Part shown: positions 41,547 through 49,129 of the stretch, one piece after another
Layout: the number at the start of each line of letters is the position of its first letter
How positions within the stretch are numbered: position 1 is the stretch's first letter
Origin: CAZEJK01 sp964512045
GTDB lineage: Bacteria > Acidobacteriota > Thermoanaerobaculia > Thermoanaerobaculales > Sulfomarinibacteraceae
Length of the DNA stretch: 49,129 nucleotides
Assembly: GCA_964512045.1 (NCBI GenBank)
Contig: CAZEJK010000008.1
Coordinates: forward strand, 1-49,129
Direction: 5' to 3'
Translations under genes and position numbers: made by a program
The notes under the pieces: generated by a model
Database searches by the model: none
Seen by the model: the letters and a program-made list of their open reading frames with translations, nothing else
Told to the model about the DNA's origin: nothing

Positions 41547-42515
41547 GTGTCGAACACGGTAGCGAGCAGCACCAAGGTTCTCAGACGCCATCTCGCCACG
41601 GCGCTGCGCCACGGTCGCTGGGACGAGGCGGAGACGATCCTGGCACGCCTCGACCAGGACGATCCGCTCGCGGTCGAGACTCGTGGGGGGCATCTGGAGC
41701 TACTGCTGAAGACTCGCCGCCTCGAAGAGGCCGAGGCGCTGGCCGAGCGCCTGATCGCGGAGCACCCGCGCTCGCCACGGATCCTGTACCTCGCAGGTCG
41801 AGTCGCCTACGCCCAGCGCGCCTACGAGCTTGCCGCCGAACGCTTGCGCGAAAGCCTGCGAGCCGGCGACCACTGGAGCGTCAGGCGCTGGCTCGGCAAG
41901 ACACTGACCCAGCTCGGCGAGCTCGACGAGGCGGAGACGTACCTCGCGCCGCTGGTGGACGAGCACCCCGCCGTGGGCCGGGACCTGGCGTGGCTGTGCG
42001 AGCGCCGCGGTGACCTCGAGCGCGCCCTCGTTGCCCTGGACCAGCTCCTGCGAAGGCTCCCTGACGACGAGCTGGCCGCGGTCCAGCGCGAGCGGCTCAT
42101 CGCGCGCCAGCTTCCGGCGGAGAAGCTCGCCAACGAGGTCGAGACTCTGGCCGAGCTCGGTGAGGAGGTCTCCGGTCAGCTCCTCGCCGAGCATTTGGAG
42201 CGGCTCGCCGGGCAGGGTCAGCTGCGCAGACTGCGAGAGCAGCTCCGGCAGCACCTGGCCAGCATGTCGGACATCGACGTGCGGCGTGTCGCATGGGCGT
42301 GCCACCACGCCAAGATTCCAGACCTCGCCTTCGACCTGTTCGTGCGGGTGTTCGAACGCAACATGCGCTCGTGGAAGTTCTTGACGGCGCTGGAGACCGA
42401 CGCACGACGCGCCGGAAAGGTCGCCGAGCTGATCTCGCTGTACCGAGAGCACGCCCCGCTCCATCGGCCGCTGTACGGCCGCATCATCCGGCTGGAGCGG
42501 AGCCTCTCATCCTGA
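41547..42515 (+). CDS. TPR-repeat protein
   Basis: 322 residues from a GTG (decoded as Met) ten bases after the palindromic element. Helical pairs of tetratricopeptide type run through residues 10-185, for example ALRHGRWDEAETILARLDQDDP, LLLKTRRLEEAEALAERLIAEHP, VAYAQRAYELAAERLRESLRAGD and TLTQLGELDEAETYLAPLVDEHP. The second half is helical and rich in Leu, Glu and Arg without clear TPR spacing. No signal peptide or membrane span, so probably a cytoplasmic scaffold. Partners unknown; the neighbours on both sides are repeats, so the context gives no help. Confidence 0.85.
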   Translation: MSNTVASSTKVLRRHLATALRHGRWDEAETILARLDQDDPLAVETRGGHLELLLKTRRLEEAEALAERLIAEHPRSPRILYLAGRVAYAQRAYELAAERLRESLRAGDHWSVRRWLGKTLTQLGELDEAETYLAPLVDEHPAVGRDLAWLCERRGDLERALVALDQLLRRLPDDELAAVQRERLIARQLPAEKLANEVETLAELGEEVSGQLLAEHLERLAGQGQLRRLREQLRQHLASMSDIDVRRVAWACHHAKIPDLAFDLFVRVFERNMRSWKFLTALETDARRAGKVAELISLYREHAPLHRPLYGRIIRLERSLSS

Positions 42516-42570
42516 TGGAACAGTGGGCCGGGTGGACGGCTCGCGAGCTATTGGACGACCGAGCCGATCG

Positions 42571-42863
42571 GAGCACTGCCCGGCCCCGGTCGCGGTCGGC
42601 GGCCCCGGCCCCGGCAGCCGGTTGCCGGACCCGGATGATGGCCATGCAGCGAAATGGGAGCTTGTGGGTCGACCAGGTGCTTGGGCTTCGTGGCTCGGTG
42701 GTTGGCGTGCGGGGTTCGGTGGTGGGTACCGGTGGGGCAGCAACCAGGAGGCGTGCTGGTCAACCCGATGGTCGGGGCTTCGCAGGTCCGGGGCCGGCTA
42801 CCGGCTTCCGGGACGGGGGCCGGGGCCAGTGCCGGTGCCGGGGAGGCTGCGTTGGCTGGCTTG
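42571..42863. repeat. CCGG-rich interspersed repeat, long imperfect inverted copy
   Basis: Two CCGG-rich arms, about 42571-42642 and 42782-42863, are imperfect reverse complements (CCCGGCAGCCGGTTGCCGGACCCGGA against CCCGGAAGCCGGTAGCCGGCCCCGGA, in their matching parts), and inner segments with GGGTCGACCAG/CTGGTCAACCC continue the pairing. The arms match 1150-1183 and 897-965 respectively. It occupies most of the 470-bp gap between the convergent TPR and ATPase-PglZ genes; no gene is supportable there. Confidence 0.7.
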
Positions 42864-42986
42864 GGGTGGCAGGCCCTTTCCGCCCGCCCGCCGGCGAGAC
42901 GCCGGCTGCCACAATCGGAGAGCTCCGGAATCCGGTTGGAGTGGCCCGCGCGTGCCACGGCGATCGGAGCGGTGCTTCCTCTCGCG

Positions 42987-45900
42987 TCACCGCGGATCGA
43001 ACCGGAGAACCGGCACGAGCCGCTCTAGGGCGGAGTCACCGCCGTGCACCCAGCTCCGGCCATCGGCGGCCAATCGGAAGCCGTGGTCTGAGAGCACGAG
43101 CAGCGGCGAGCCCGCGTCGAGCCGGCGGACAACCGACCGCATCGCCACCTCGAGCTCCACCGTGGCGAGACGAGCCAGGTTGGCAAACGTCTCGGCCCGC
43201 TCATGGAGCAGCTCGTCAATGACGTTCACCTTCTCCAGCGGGTGCTGGATGCCGGCCTCCGCCAACCCTCGCAGCCAACCATCGGTCGTGGTTGGCGCCG
43301 CCACGCTGGCACAGGAGGTCTCTGCCCGGCGCCACCCACTCAGCGCCTCGTCGAGCGCAGAACCCACCGTATCGAGAAGTGGCAGTCCCAGGCAGTCGAT
43401 CACGATCCAGACGCGCTCCAGCTCTCCAGCGAGCACATCCACCAGCTCAGGAACCGACTGCACAGCCTCGTGCCGGGCCAGTCCCTCGAGCCGCTCCAGC
43501 CAGGCTTCACCGGCGACCTCTGCCAGCCGCGGATGCTGACCGTACAGCGCCGCCGCAAGCCGCCCCAGCTCCTCCGGGCTCTCCGGCGACGATGGTCTGA
43601 GGAGCTCGCGGACCGCGGCGATCAGCGGCGAGCTGATCTCGCCGTGCTCCGGCAACGCGACCTGGCCTTCGATCAGCCAGCCCACAATCCGATCCTCGGC
43701 AGCCTCGGGCAGACGGAGGCTCTGCAGGCGGCCCACAGCACGGGATGCCACCGCATCGGGCGACAGTCTGGCCATTTGCCCCTCGATGGCGGACCGCGGG
43801 ATGCCTTCCGGCAACGGCTCGCCGTACCGCAACGCCTGGCGCACACACCACGCGACCGCCCGCTCATCGAGCGAGCCCCCCTCCTCCGCGATCAGGCGCA
43901 CACGGGTCCACCGCAGTCCCTTGAGCCGGTTGGCCACCGTCTCCGCCAACGCCTCCGGCGTCCAGGTGCGCCCGGTGAGGCCGTCCATGAGCTCGGCCAC
44001 GGGCAGCTCATGCACCAGCTCGAGACCTGCCAGATGCTGATCGAGCAAGCGGATGTCACGGACGTCCGGAACTGTCGCCTCGCCCTCGAGGTACGCCGCC
44101 GTGGCCTCGCTCCCCTCGATCCCATCGGCGTGCCACTCCGCGATCCGCTCACGGACCGAGCCCTGCTGGAAGAACTGCTCCACCGCCCGCTCGATGCGCT
44201 CGGCCACCGTATCGAACCGCTCCAGATCCTCCGCCACCGGCGCGCTCTCGCCGTCGTAGCCGCAGACGCACCGCGGTGCGTACTCCATGTCCGAAAGACC
44301 GGTACAACGACGGGAAGCGGCGCGCCGCCGACACTGCTCGACCGCCTCCAGCTCGTCGGCGAGACCGAGGTGCCGCAGGTGCGCGAGCGACGGTGGCTGC
44401 CAGCTCCAGATACGGTGCCGCGCCACCTCGCCGCACCACTCGGCGTGTCGCCGGCGGTACTCCAGCGCGTACCGCTCGTAGATGCTCCTTCCCTCGGCAA
44501 CCCACGCCTCGACGGCCCCCGGATCGTCGACAGCCGGAGCCTCACCCAACGCCTCGAGTCGGGTTTGCAGCTGCACGTCGTCCCACGCTCGTACTGCCGG
44601 ATGGCCCAGCAGGTGCCGAACTTGCCGGACGTCCCGAAGCAGCCGCTCCAGCCGTGTCGGCAGCCGCTCCAGCTCCACCAGGTCCGCGACGAAGCGCCGC
44701 GGTGACTCGATCGCCTCGAGCAGCGTGACCACCCCCTCGATCGGATCGGACGCCATGGCCACCACAGAGCAGGTCTTCAGTGTGGACTCGATCCGCTGGC
44801 CCAGCTCGCCGCCCTCCTCCACGCGACGGACCTTCTCGAGGAACGGCTCGAGCGCGCGTCGCGTTTGCTCCAGACGCTGGCCGAGCCGAGCTGTCACCTG
44901 CCGCTGTGCGGCCACCGTCCACTGCCGCGGGCATCGCAGATCGAGCCCGCGGCAGAGCTCCTCAAGTGCCTTCAGCTGCTCCACGGACAGGGCACGCCCC
45001 ATGACGACCGTGTCGTAGTGCACCGGCAGGGGCATCGTCTCGTACACCTCACGGTACGACCGGCGCCCCTTGGTGATATCGATCTCCCCCTGCAGAACGA
45101 GGAAGATCAGGAGCAGGTGCACCTGATCCGGAACCAGACCGTACACCGGGTCCTCGAAGCGGTCCAGAACCGCCTGCGGCGATGCGGAGTACTCGGCCAT
45201 CGCCATCACGATCTCCACCAGCTCGTGCCGCCCGAGGTCCTTGGTCACAACGTAGGAGCGTGCCTCCCTCCTGATGAGCCCCATCGGCACCAGGTAGCCT
45301 TCGCGGACGAGACGCGATGCCTCGCTGTCGTCCTCGCCGTCACCCTCGAGGACGCCACGGACGAACGACCGGTACACCTCCTTGGTCAGCGGACCGTGGG
45401 CCGGCGCGAACGTCTCGAAACGCGGGTAGATGCGGCGCAGCAGCCAGATGCCCCACGCGTCCAGCCAGCGGGTCAGCTCGGTGGAGGGCGTCATCCGCAC
45501 CGGCGGGTCGGTGATGTCGGCAGCGTTGGCCAGCTTCGCCTCGGCAAACGCGTCGCGCACGGCACGCCGCACAGCCGTCGTCGCCGCGGCGATCTTCGAG
45601 TCGATCAGCTCGCGGATCCCGGCTGCTGCGGGCCGCGAACGGATTCTGCGCAGGGCAACCAACGCGCGCTCGGCTTCGCCGAGGCCGACCTCCGCCGGGA
45701 TCAGCGTCGGCAGCTCCGACGCGGGCCGGCGATCCCCCCATGGCACGCGGAGCACCAGCGCCGGCTCGTCCACCGGAGACGGCTCTCCGTCGCCGAGGAA
45801 GAAGGCCACGCGGCGCTCGTGGAAGTGCCAGCGCACGGTGTGCCGGCGCCACTGCTCGAGGGGCAGGTTGAACACGCTCAGCCCATCCCCCGCGAGGACC

Positions 45901-47288
45901 GGCGCCAGCTCCTCCCAGACGGTGGCCGGCGACGCCGCGCCGAGCTCCGCGACCACCGGCGCCAGCAGCCGCTCGAGCCGCTCTGCGGAGTCGTCCCCGA
46001 GCTCGAGGCGGTAGCGAGCACCCGTGCGCACCACGTACCGGCCATCTGTGGCGAGCTGGCCCAGCACCCGCTCCACCGCACGACGGTTCGCCTCCGGCGT
46101 CACCGTGCTGGCCCGCACCAGCAGCCACGCCACCGCCTCGTCGACGCTCATCCCCTCGCGCTGGGGCGACACATCCGCCAGCATGAGCAGCTTGATCAGC
46201 CTCCAGGCAAGCGTCCTCTGGGCGCCGGTCGGGAACAGCTGGTCCATGTGCCGTCGGTAGTGGGGGAGCAACCGCTGCGCGATCGGCAGCAGCTCGGGCT
46301 GCAGCTCGAACAGATCCGAGAAGTGATCGAAGATCCGGTCCGGCGTCAGCAGCTCGCCCCACGGCTCGTCGAGAAGCCGCGGCGTGCCCCGCTCCGGGTC
46401 GCCCTCGAGCTCGGTGAGCACGAACTCGACCGCGCCGCGCGCCTGCGAGAACAGGTCCCGGACCTCCTCGAGCAGCTCGAGCGTCACTGGATGGATCGGG
46501 TAGAGAGCGGCCAGCGCCGCCTCGTCCACTGGCGTGGACGGCAGCGCGCGGCGGACCTCTGTCACCACCTCGGCGACCGCCTCGTCGGCGCCCGGCGCCC
46601 GCTCGAGCACACCGTCCACCAGCAGATCGCGCAGATGGGTCGTGGTCAGGAGCAGCCGAAGTGGGTACCGGTCCTTGATCTTGCGGTACAGCGAGCTCTC
46701 CAGCGCTCCGGTGTGCTCGATCTGCTCCTGCATCGCCGCCAGCACCCAGAACCGGTGCGACTGCGCCCACTCGCCGAGGTACTGCAGGAAGCGCGCATCC
46801 TCGGTAAATGACGACTGGTCCGGCTTGGAGCGCAGGAACTCCGACAGCTCGTCGAGAATCAGCAGGAGACCATCGGGGTGCTCCGCCATGAGAGCCGACC
46901 ACGCCGGTCTGCGGTCGCCGTCGCCGAGCTGCAGGCCAACGGCGTCGGCAACGATCTCCTCGAGCGGCATGCTCCCACGGAAGTTGAGCAACGAGACCGG
47001 AACGACCGCCGGCGCCGGCCGATCGCCCAGCAGCTCGCCCGACTCGAGGGTGCGGATGAGGTAGGCAAGCAGGTGGGTCTTGCCGCTGCCGTACGCGCCG
47101 ATGAGGAATGCGCCGCAGCCGGTGTCCCGGAGCAGGTTGGCGCGCAGCGCGTCCAGGTGTCCGGCCACGTCGGAGGTCACCGCAAAGCACGACGTGATCC
47201 AGTCGCTGGCCGTCTCGCCCAGGTGGTCCAGCGTGACCACCGTCGGCCGGCTGCGAACACTGATCAGATCCCCGATTCTGCGGGACAT
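42987..47288 (-). CDS. BREX/Pgl-like fusion: N-terminal P-loop ATPase (DUF6079/PglY-BrxC type) and C-terminal PglZ-like phosphatase-fold domain
   Basis: 1,433 residues from ATG 47288 (MSRRIGDLISVRSRPTVV); the frame is open to 47477, but the extra 63 residues look non-coding. Walker A is GAYGSGKT at 64-71, Walker B LLLILDE at 141-147; YGSGK(T/S)H with a nearby LLNFRG segment is typical of PglY/BrxC/DUF6079 ATPases. A long helical middle follows, with a Cys-rich patch near 985-1010 (CRRRAASRRC, CVCGYDG) that could bind zinc. Residues about 1289-1433 resemble PglZ: VWIVIDCLGLPLLD (metal-site D1298), LLVLSDHGFR (D1401, H1402) and VHGGDSALERLVPV. In BREX these are separate proteins that act with a methyltransferase; none is present here. 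Role in phage defence is inference. CCGG-rich repeats flank the gene on both sides. Confidence 0.8.
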   Translation of the reverse strand: MSRRIGDLISVRSRPTVVTLDHLGETASDWITSCFAVTSDVAGHLDALRANLLRDTGCGAFLIGAYGSGKTHLLAYLIRTLESGELLGDRPAPAVVPVSLLNFRGSMPLEEIVADAVGLQLGDGDRRPAWSALMAEHPDGLLLILDELSEFLRSKPDQSSFTEDARFLQYLGEWAQSHRFWVLAAMQEQIEHTGALESSLYRKIKDRYPLRLLLTTTHLRDLLVDGVLERAPGADEAVAEVVTEVRRALPSTPVDEAALAALYPIHPVTLELLEEVRDLFSQARGAVEFVLTELEGDPERGTPRLLDEPWGELLTPDRIFDHFSDLFELQPELLPIAQRLLPHYRRHMDQLFPTGAQRTLAWRLIKLLMLADVSPQREGMSVDEAVAWLLVRASTVTPEANRRAVERVLGQLATDGRYVVRTGARYRLELGDDSAERLERLLAPVVAELGAASPATVWEELAPVLAGDGLSVFNLPLEQWRRHTVRWHFHERRVAFFLGDGEPSPVDEPALVLRVPWGDRRPASELPTLIPAEVGLGEAERALVALRRIRSRPAAAGIRELIDSKIAAATTAVRRAVRDAFAEAKLANAADITDPPVRMTPSTELTRWLDAWGIWLLRRIYPRFETFAPAHGPLTKEVYRSFVRGVLEGDGEDDSEASRLVREGYLVPMGLIRREARSYVVTKDLGRHELVEIVMAMAEYSASPQAVLDRFEDPVYGLVPDQVHLLLIFLVLQGEIDITKGRRSYREVYETMPLPVHYDTVVMGRALSVEQLKALEELCRGLDLRCPRQWTVAAQRQVTARLGQRLEQTRRALEPFLEKVRRVEEGGELGQRIESTLKTCSVVAMASDPIEGVVTLLEAIESPRRFVADLVELERLPTRLERLLRDVRQVRHLLGHPAVRAWDDVQLQTRLEALGEAPAVDDPGAVEAWVAEGRSIYERYALEYRRRHAEWCGEVARHRIWSWQPPSLAHLRHLGLADELEAVEQCRRRAASRRCTGLSDMEYAPRCVCGYDGESAPVAEDLERFDTVAERIERAVEQFFQQGSVRERIAEWHADGIEGSEATAAYLEGEATVPDVRDIRLLDQHLAGLELVHELPVAELMDGLTGRTWTPEALAETVANRLKGLRWTRVRLIAEEGGSLDERAVAWCVRQALRYGEPLPEGIPRSAIEGQMARLSPDAVASRAVGRLQSLRLPEAAEDRIVGWLIEGQVALPEHGEISSPLIAAVRELLRPSSPESPEELGRLAAALYGQHPRLAEVAGEAWLERLEGLARHEAVQSVPELVDVLAGELERVWIVIDCLGLPLLDTVGSALDEALSGWRRAETSCASVAAPTTTDGWLRGLAEAGIQHPLEKVNVIDELLHERAETFANLARLATVELEVAMRSVVRRLDAGSPLLVLSDHGFRLAADGRSWVHGGDSALERLVPVLRFDPR

Positions 47289-47385
47289 GTCGCCACTGTA
47301 GCACTTGCGGACGGACTTCGGCGGTATCGCGACTCGCAGTCTCGAGCCGCAACGGTGAGGATCTTCGAAAAGGCGAGGCATGATC

Positions 47386-47415
47386 GCCGGGGTCCGGCTG
47401 TCGGGGCCGGGCTCG
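47386..47415. repeat. CCGG-rich interspersed repeat, short third copy
   Basis: 30 bases matching the first 30 of the 897-965 block at about 25 positions (core CCGGCTG-CGGGGCCGGG). It lies upstream of the ATPase-PglZ gene, so copies of the family stand at both ends of that gene. Confidence 0.5.
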
Positions 47416-47465
47416 TGCGGCGTCGCTCCTGCGAGAGAGGGGTCGCGCTTGGGCAGAACGGAAAC

Positions 47466-47486
47466 GGGCCGGCCCATCGCCGGCCC
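47466..47486 (-). terminator. Hairpin downstream of the lamin-tail gene
   Basis: GGGCCGGC (47466-47473), 5-base loop, perfect complement GCCGGCCC (47479-47486); on the minus strand GTTTCC follows. It lies 55 bases after the stop of the gene at 47541. The T-run is weak, so termination efficiency is uncertain. Confidence 0.55.
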
Positions 47487-47540
47487 GGGATGATCCTCGT
47501 GGCGTCCGCTCAGGATGAGCGGGCTCGCGAGTCGTCGCGA

Positions 47541-48125
47541 CTACTCGACCTGGAACGACTGCAGCTCGACGGGATAACCGGGGTTCTGGGCGCCAGGCGA
47601 TCCGGCGTCACCGTCTCCGTAGGTGGTGGTGCCCGGTGTCTCGCCCCAGTTGCTTCCAACGTTGTTGTTCACTGCAGCCGGATCACCGAGGAGCTCCATC
47701 GACGCTCCGTTCGGATCGGGGAAGTTGGGGCCTCCATCGTACTGGACGCGATCGATCTCCACCGCGCCGTTGTCGAGGATGATCTCGTCGGCAGCGTTGG
47801 CCAACTGGATAGCGCCACCGTACTCGTACGCGCACGTCACTCCGCCGTTTGTGCCGCTTGTCGCGTCCCTGCACAGCACAACATAGCTACCGGCAGGCAC
47901 CACGACCGATCCGGCAATCGTGTGCGAGTCGCTCCCGAGATCGGATATCGTCCAGCCGTTCAGATCCACCGACGAAGCACCGGAGTTGTAGACCTCGAAC
48001 CACTCACCATTTGTATCGCCCACAGCGCTCGGGTTCTGCATGATCTCGGTGATGATCACGTCAGCCGACACCATCGGGGCAATGAGTAGCAAACCGACAC
48101 ACAGAATTGCATAGCTCTTCGACAT
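47541..48125 (-). CDS. Secreted lamin-tail-domain (LTD) protein
   Basis: 194 residues from ATG 48125, chosen for the very strong AAGGAGGAGGAG directly upstream and the signal peptide MSKSYAILCVGLLLIAPMVSA. The LTD fold follows immediately: DVIITEIMQNPSAVGDTNGEWFEVYN in its first strands, then LNGWTISDLGSDSHTIAGSVVVPAGSYVVL and the closing IDRVQYDGGPNFPDPNGASMEL. It ends with PGYPVELQSFQVE, a motif that in related secreted proteins forms the C-terminus or precedes a sorting tail. LTDs are thought to bind other macromolecules or tether enzymes outside the cell; this one has no partner domain. It is monocistronic, with its own hairpin terminator. Confidence 0.87.
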   Translation of the reverse strand: MSKSYAILCVGLLLIAPMVSADVIITEIMQNPSAVGDTNGEWFEVYNSGASSVDLNGWTISDLGSDSHTIAGSVVVPAGSYVVLCRDATSGTNGGVTCAYEYGGAIQLANAADEIILDNGAVEIDRVQYDGGPNFPDPNGASMELLGDPAAVNNNVGSNWGETPGTTTYGDGDAGSPGAQNPGYPVELQSFQVE

Positions 48126-48180
48126 GGCTCCTCCTCCTTGAAGCGTCCTCATCCTTGCGGATGGATCGCCTGAGCTTACC
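48126..48180 (-). promoter_or_regulatory. Structured leader of the lamin-tail gene
   Basis: On the minus strand the leader holds a CATCC-GCAA-GGATG hairpin (48163-48150) with a GNRA loop, then AGGACGC, all bracketed by AAGC...GCTT, just before the strong ribosome-binding site. The 5' half resembles a c-di-GMP-I (GEMM) riboswitch, but the second paired region of that class is not visible. Confidence 0.3.
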
Positions 48181-48347
48181 AGATCCCGTGTTACCTTCCG
48201 ATGAAGAACACCGGCCTTCCGGATGGAACGCGCGCCCCGGGGAGGAGCGTGCACGTCGGCGGACCGCAGGCGGGTGACTCCTCTCGCAAGGCCGATTGCC
48301 TACGTGCCCGAGCGATGACGCTGCAGCCCGATCGCTCGTGTGCTGTG
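48181..48347. other. Intergenic region between the lamin-tail and dehydrogenase genes
   Basis: About 170 bases with no gene. GAGCGAT and ATCGCTC (about 48310-48335) form a 7-bp inverted repeat with a 14-base spacer just after the dehydrogenase stop and might act as a weak terminator. Confidence 0.35.
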
Positions 48348-49129
48348 CTACGCGAAGAACCTCCCGCCGGTACCCGCAGCCTCCAGCAGGCGGGGCGCCG
48401 GCGCGAACCGGGTGCCGTGCAGCTCCTCGAGCTCGTGCAGGCGATCGACGATCCGCGAGGCGCCGATAGTGTCCACATGGTGGAACGGTCCGCCGCGAAA
48501 CGGTGGAAAGCCGAGGCCGAGGACCGCGCCGAGATCGCCGTCTGCGGGGCTTCGGATCACGCCGTCGCCGAGGCAGTGCGCCGCCTCGTTGACCATCAGG
48601 AGGGCGAGCCGGTCCTGGATCTCGGCAGCCGGTACCGCACGATGCTCGGCTCGGCTCAGGAAGCGGTGGAGGTCGCTGTTCGGCTTCTTCTTCCCCCTAC
48701 CTTCGTCGCGGTAGACGTAGAACCCTCGGCCGCTCTTGCGACCGTCCAGCCCGGCCGCCTGCATCTTCGGAAGCAGATCGGACGCCTGAAGCCCACGCCC
48801 GGCAAACGCCTGCCCCAGGTCCTCGGCCACGTGGGCGCCCACGTCGATCCCCACCTCGTCGACGAGGGCGAGCGGGCCGACGGGGTAGCCGAAGTCGCGC
48901 ATCGCGCGGTCCACGTCCTCGACCCCCGCACCCTCCTCGAGCAACGTCACGGCCTCATTGAGGTACGGCGCGAGGATCCGCGTCGTGTAGAAGCCCGGCC
49001 CGTCAGAGACGACGATGCACGTCTTGCCCTGGGCAACGCCGAACGCCTTGACCGTGGCCGTCGCCCACCGGGCCGTCGCCTCCGTCACCACGATCTCGAG
49101 CAGCGGCATCTTCGGCACCGGCGAGAAGT
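48348..49129 (-). CDS. 3-hydroxyacyl-CoA dehydrogenase (FadJ/FadB-type multifunctional enzyme), 5' truncated by the window
   Basis: The last 260 residues of a larger enzyme; the frame runs off the window edge at FSPVPKMPLLEIVV, a junction inside the NAD-binding domain of fatty-acid oxidation complex alpha subunits. Visible parts: the rest of the Rossmann domain (IVVSDGPGFYTTRILAPYLNEA), the first C-terminal 3HCDH domain (YPVGPLALVDEVGIDV, GRKSGRGFYVY) and a second one (NEAAHCLGDGVIRSPADGDLGAVLGLGFPPFRGGPF). The enzyme oxidises L-3-hydroxyacyl-CoA with NAD+ in beta-oxidation; two C-terminal domains indicate the type fused to an enoyl-CoA hydratase, which would lie outside the window. The stop is TAG at 48350-48348. 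Confidence 0.92.
   Translation of the reverse strand, partial: FSPVPKMPLLEIVVTEATARWATATVKAFGVAQGKTCIVVSDGPGFYTTRILAPYLNEAVTLLEEGAGVEDVDRAMRDFGYPVGPLALVDEVGIDVGAHVAEDLGQAFAGRGLQASDLLPKMQAAGLDGRKSGRGFYVYRDEGRGKKKPNSDLHRFLSRAEHRAVPAAEIQDRLALLMVNEAAHCLGDGVIRSPADGDLGAVLGLGFPPFRGGPFHHVDTIGASRIVDRLHELEELHGTRFAPAPRLLEAAGTGGRFFA

Noticed and set aside
42571..42863. Complete BREX or Pgl operon around the ATPase-PglZ gene
   Set aside because: No methyltransferase, BrxA/BrxB-like, Lon-like or PglW-like gene is present on either side within the window; the neighbours are unrelated.
1..49129. tRNA or rRNA genes
   Set aside because: I looked for cloverleaf-like and conserved rRNA segments and saw none; a covariance-model scan could still find a divergent small RNA.

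Overview
The window reads as one piece of chromosome from an uncultivated, high-GC (mostly G/C third positions), Gram-negative bacterium. The outer-membrane markers are a TonB-receptor remnant, an RND pump with its periplasmic adaptor, a secretin-type STN domain and a giant exported protein with an IPTL-CTERM-like tail. An iron-sulfur succinate dehydrogenase subunit of the non-proteobacterial kind, decayed four-helix-bundle genes, lamin-tail secreted proteins and Oar-like TonB plugs would suit Acidobacteriota (for example Thermoanaerobaculia-like lineages), but this is an inference from gene style. A run of ten N at 14041-14050 shows that it is an assembled, probably metagenomic, scaffold.

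Layout. 1-854: end of sdhA and all of sdhB. 1377-8865: mostly minus-strand genes: a zinc-ribbon protein and a DUF364 protein, a methyltransferase and an alpha/beta hydrolase, then a GT2 glycosyltransferase next to a GT-C-like membrane protein that runs in frame into a secretin N-domain, and a truncated secreted-domain protein. 8988-12431: a large periplasmic multi-domain cytochrome with eight CXXCH sites. 13280-31583: an approximately 6,100-residue DUF11/isopeptide-type repeat protein, preceded by an inverted repeat, a CRP-like site and a foldable leader, and closed by a clear terminator. 32184-36014: a large secreted protein of unknown function on the opposite strand. 36191-36771: an internally deleted TonB-receptor pseudogene. 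37019-41355: an overlapping HlyD/RND efflux pair. 41353-41537: a palindromic MITE-like element. 41547-42515: a TPR protein. 42987-47288: a 1,433-residue protein with an AAA-type P-loop ATPase at the N-terminus and a PglZ-like alkaline-phosphatase-fold domain at the C-terminus, which looks like an orphan single-gene relative of BREX/Pgl. 47541-49129: a lamin-tail secreted protein and the C-terminal part of a FadJ/FadB-type 3-hydroxyacyl-CoA dehydrogenase.

Themes. Much of the window concerns the cell surface and respiration. The non-coding DNA carries at least three kinds of dispersed or palindromic repeats: a CCGG-rich family at three loci, two of which flank the BREX-like gene; a 152-bp block with one mismatch on both sides of the giant adhesin; and the 185-bp element behind the RND gene. 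The points I rate highest are the ATPase-PglZ fusion and the 4,128-bp higher-order repeat (nine domains per unit, nearly three copies) inside the giant adhesin.
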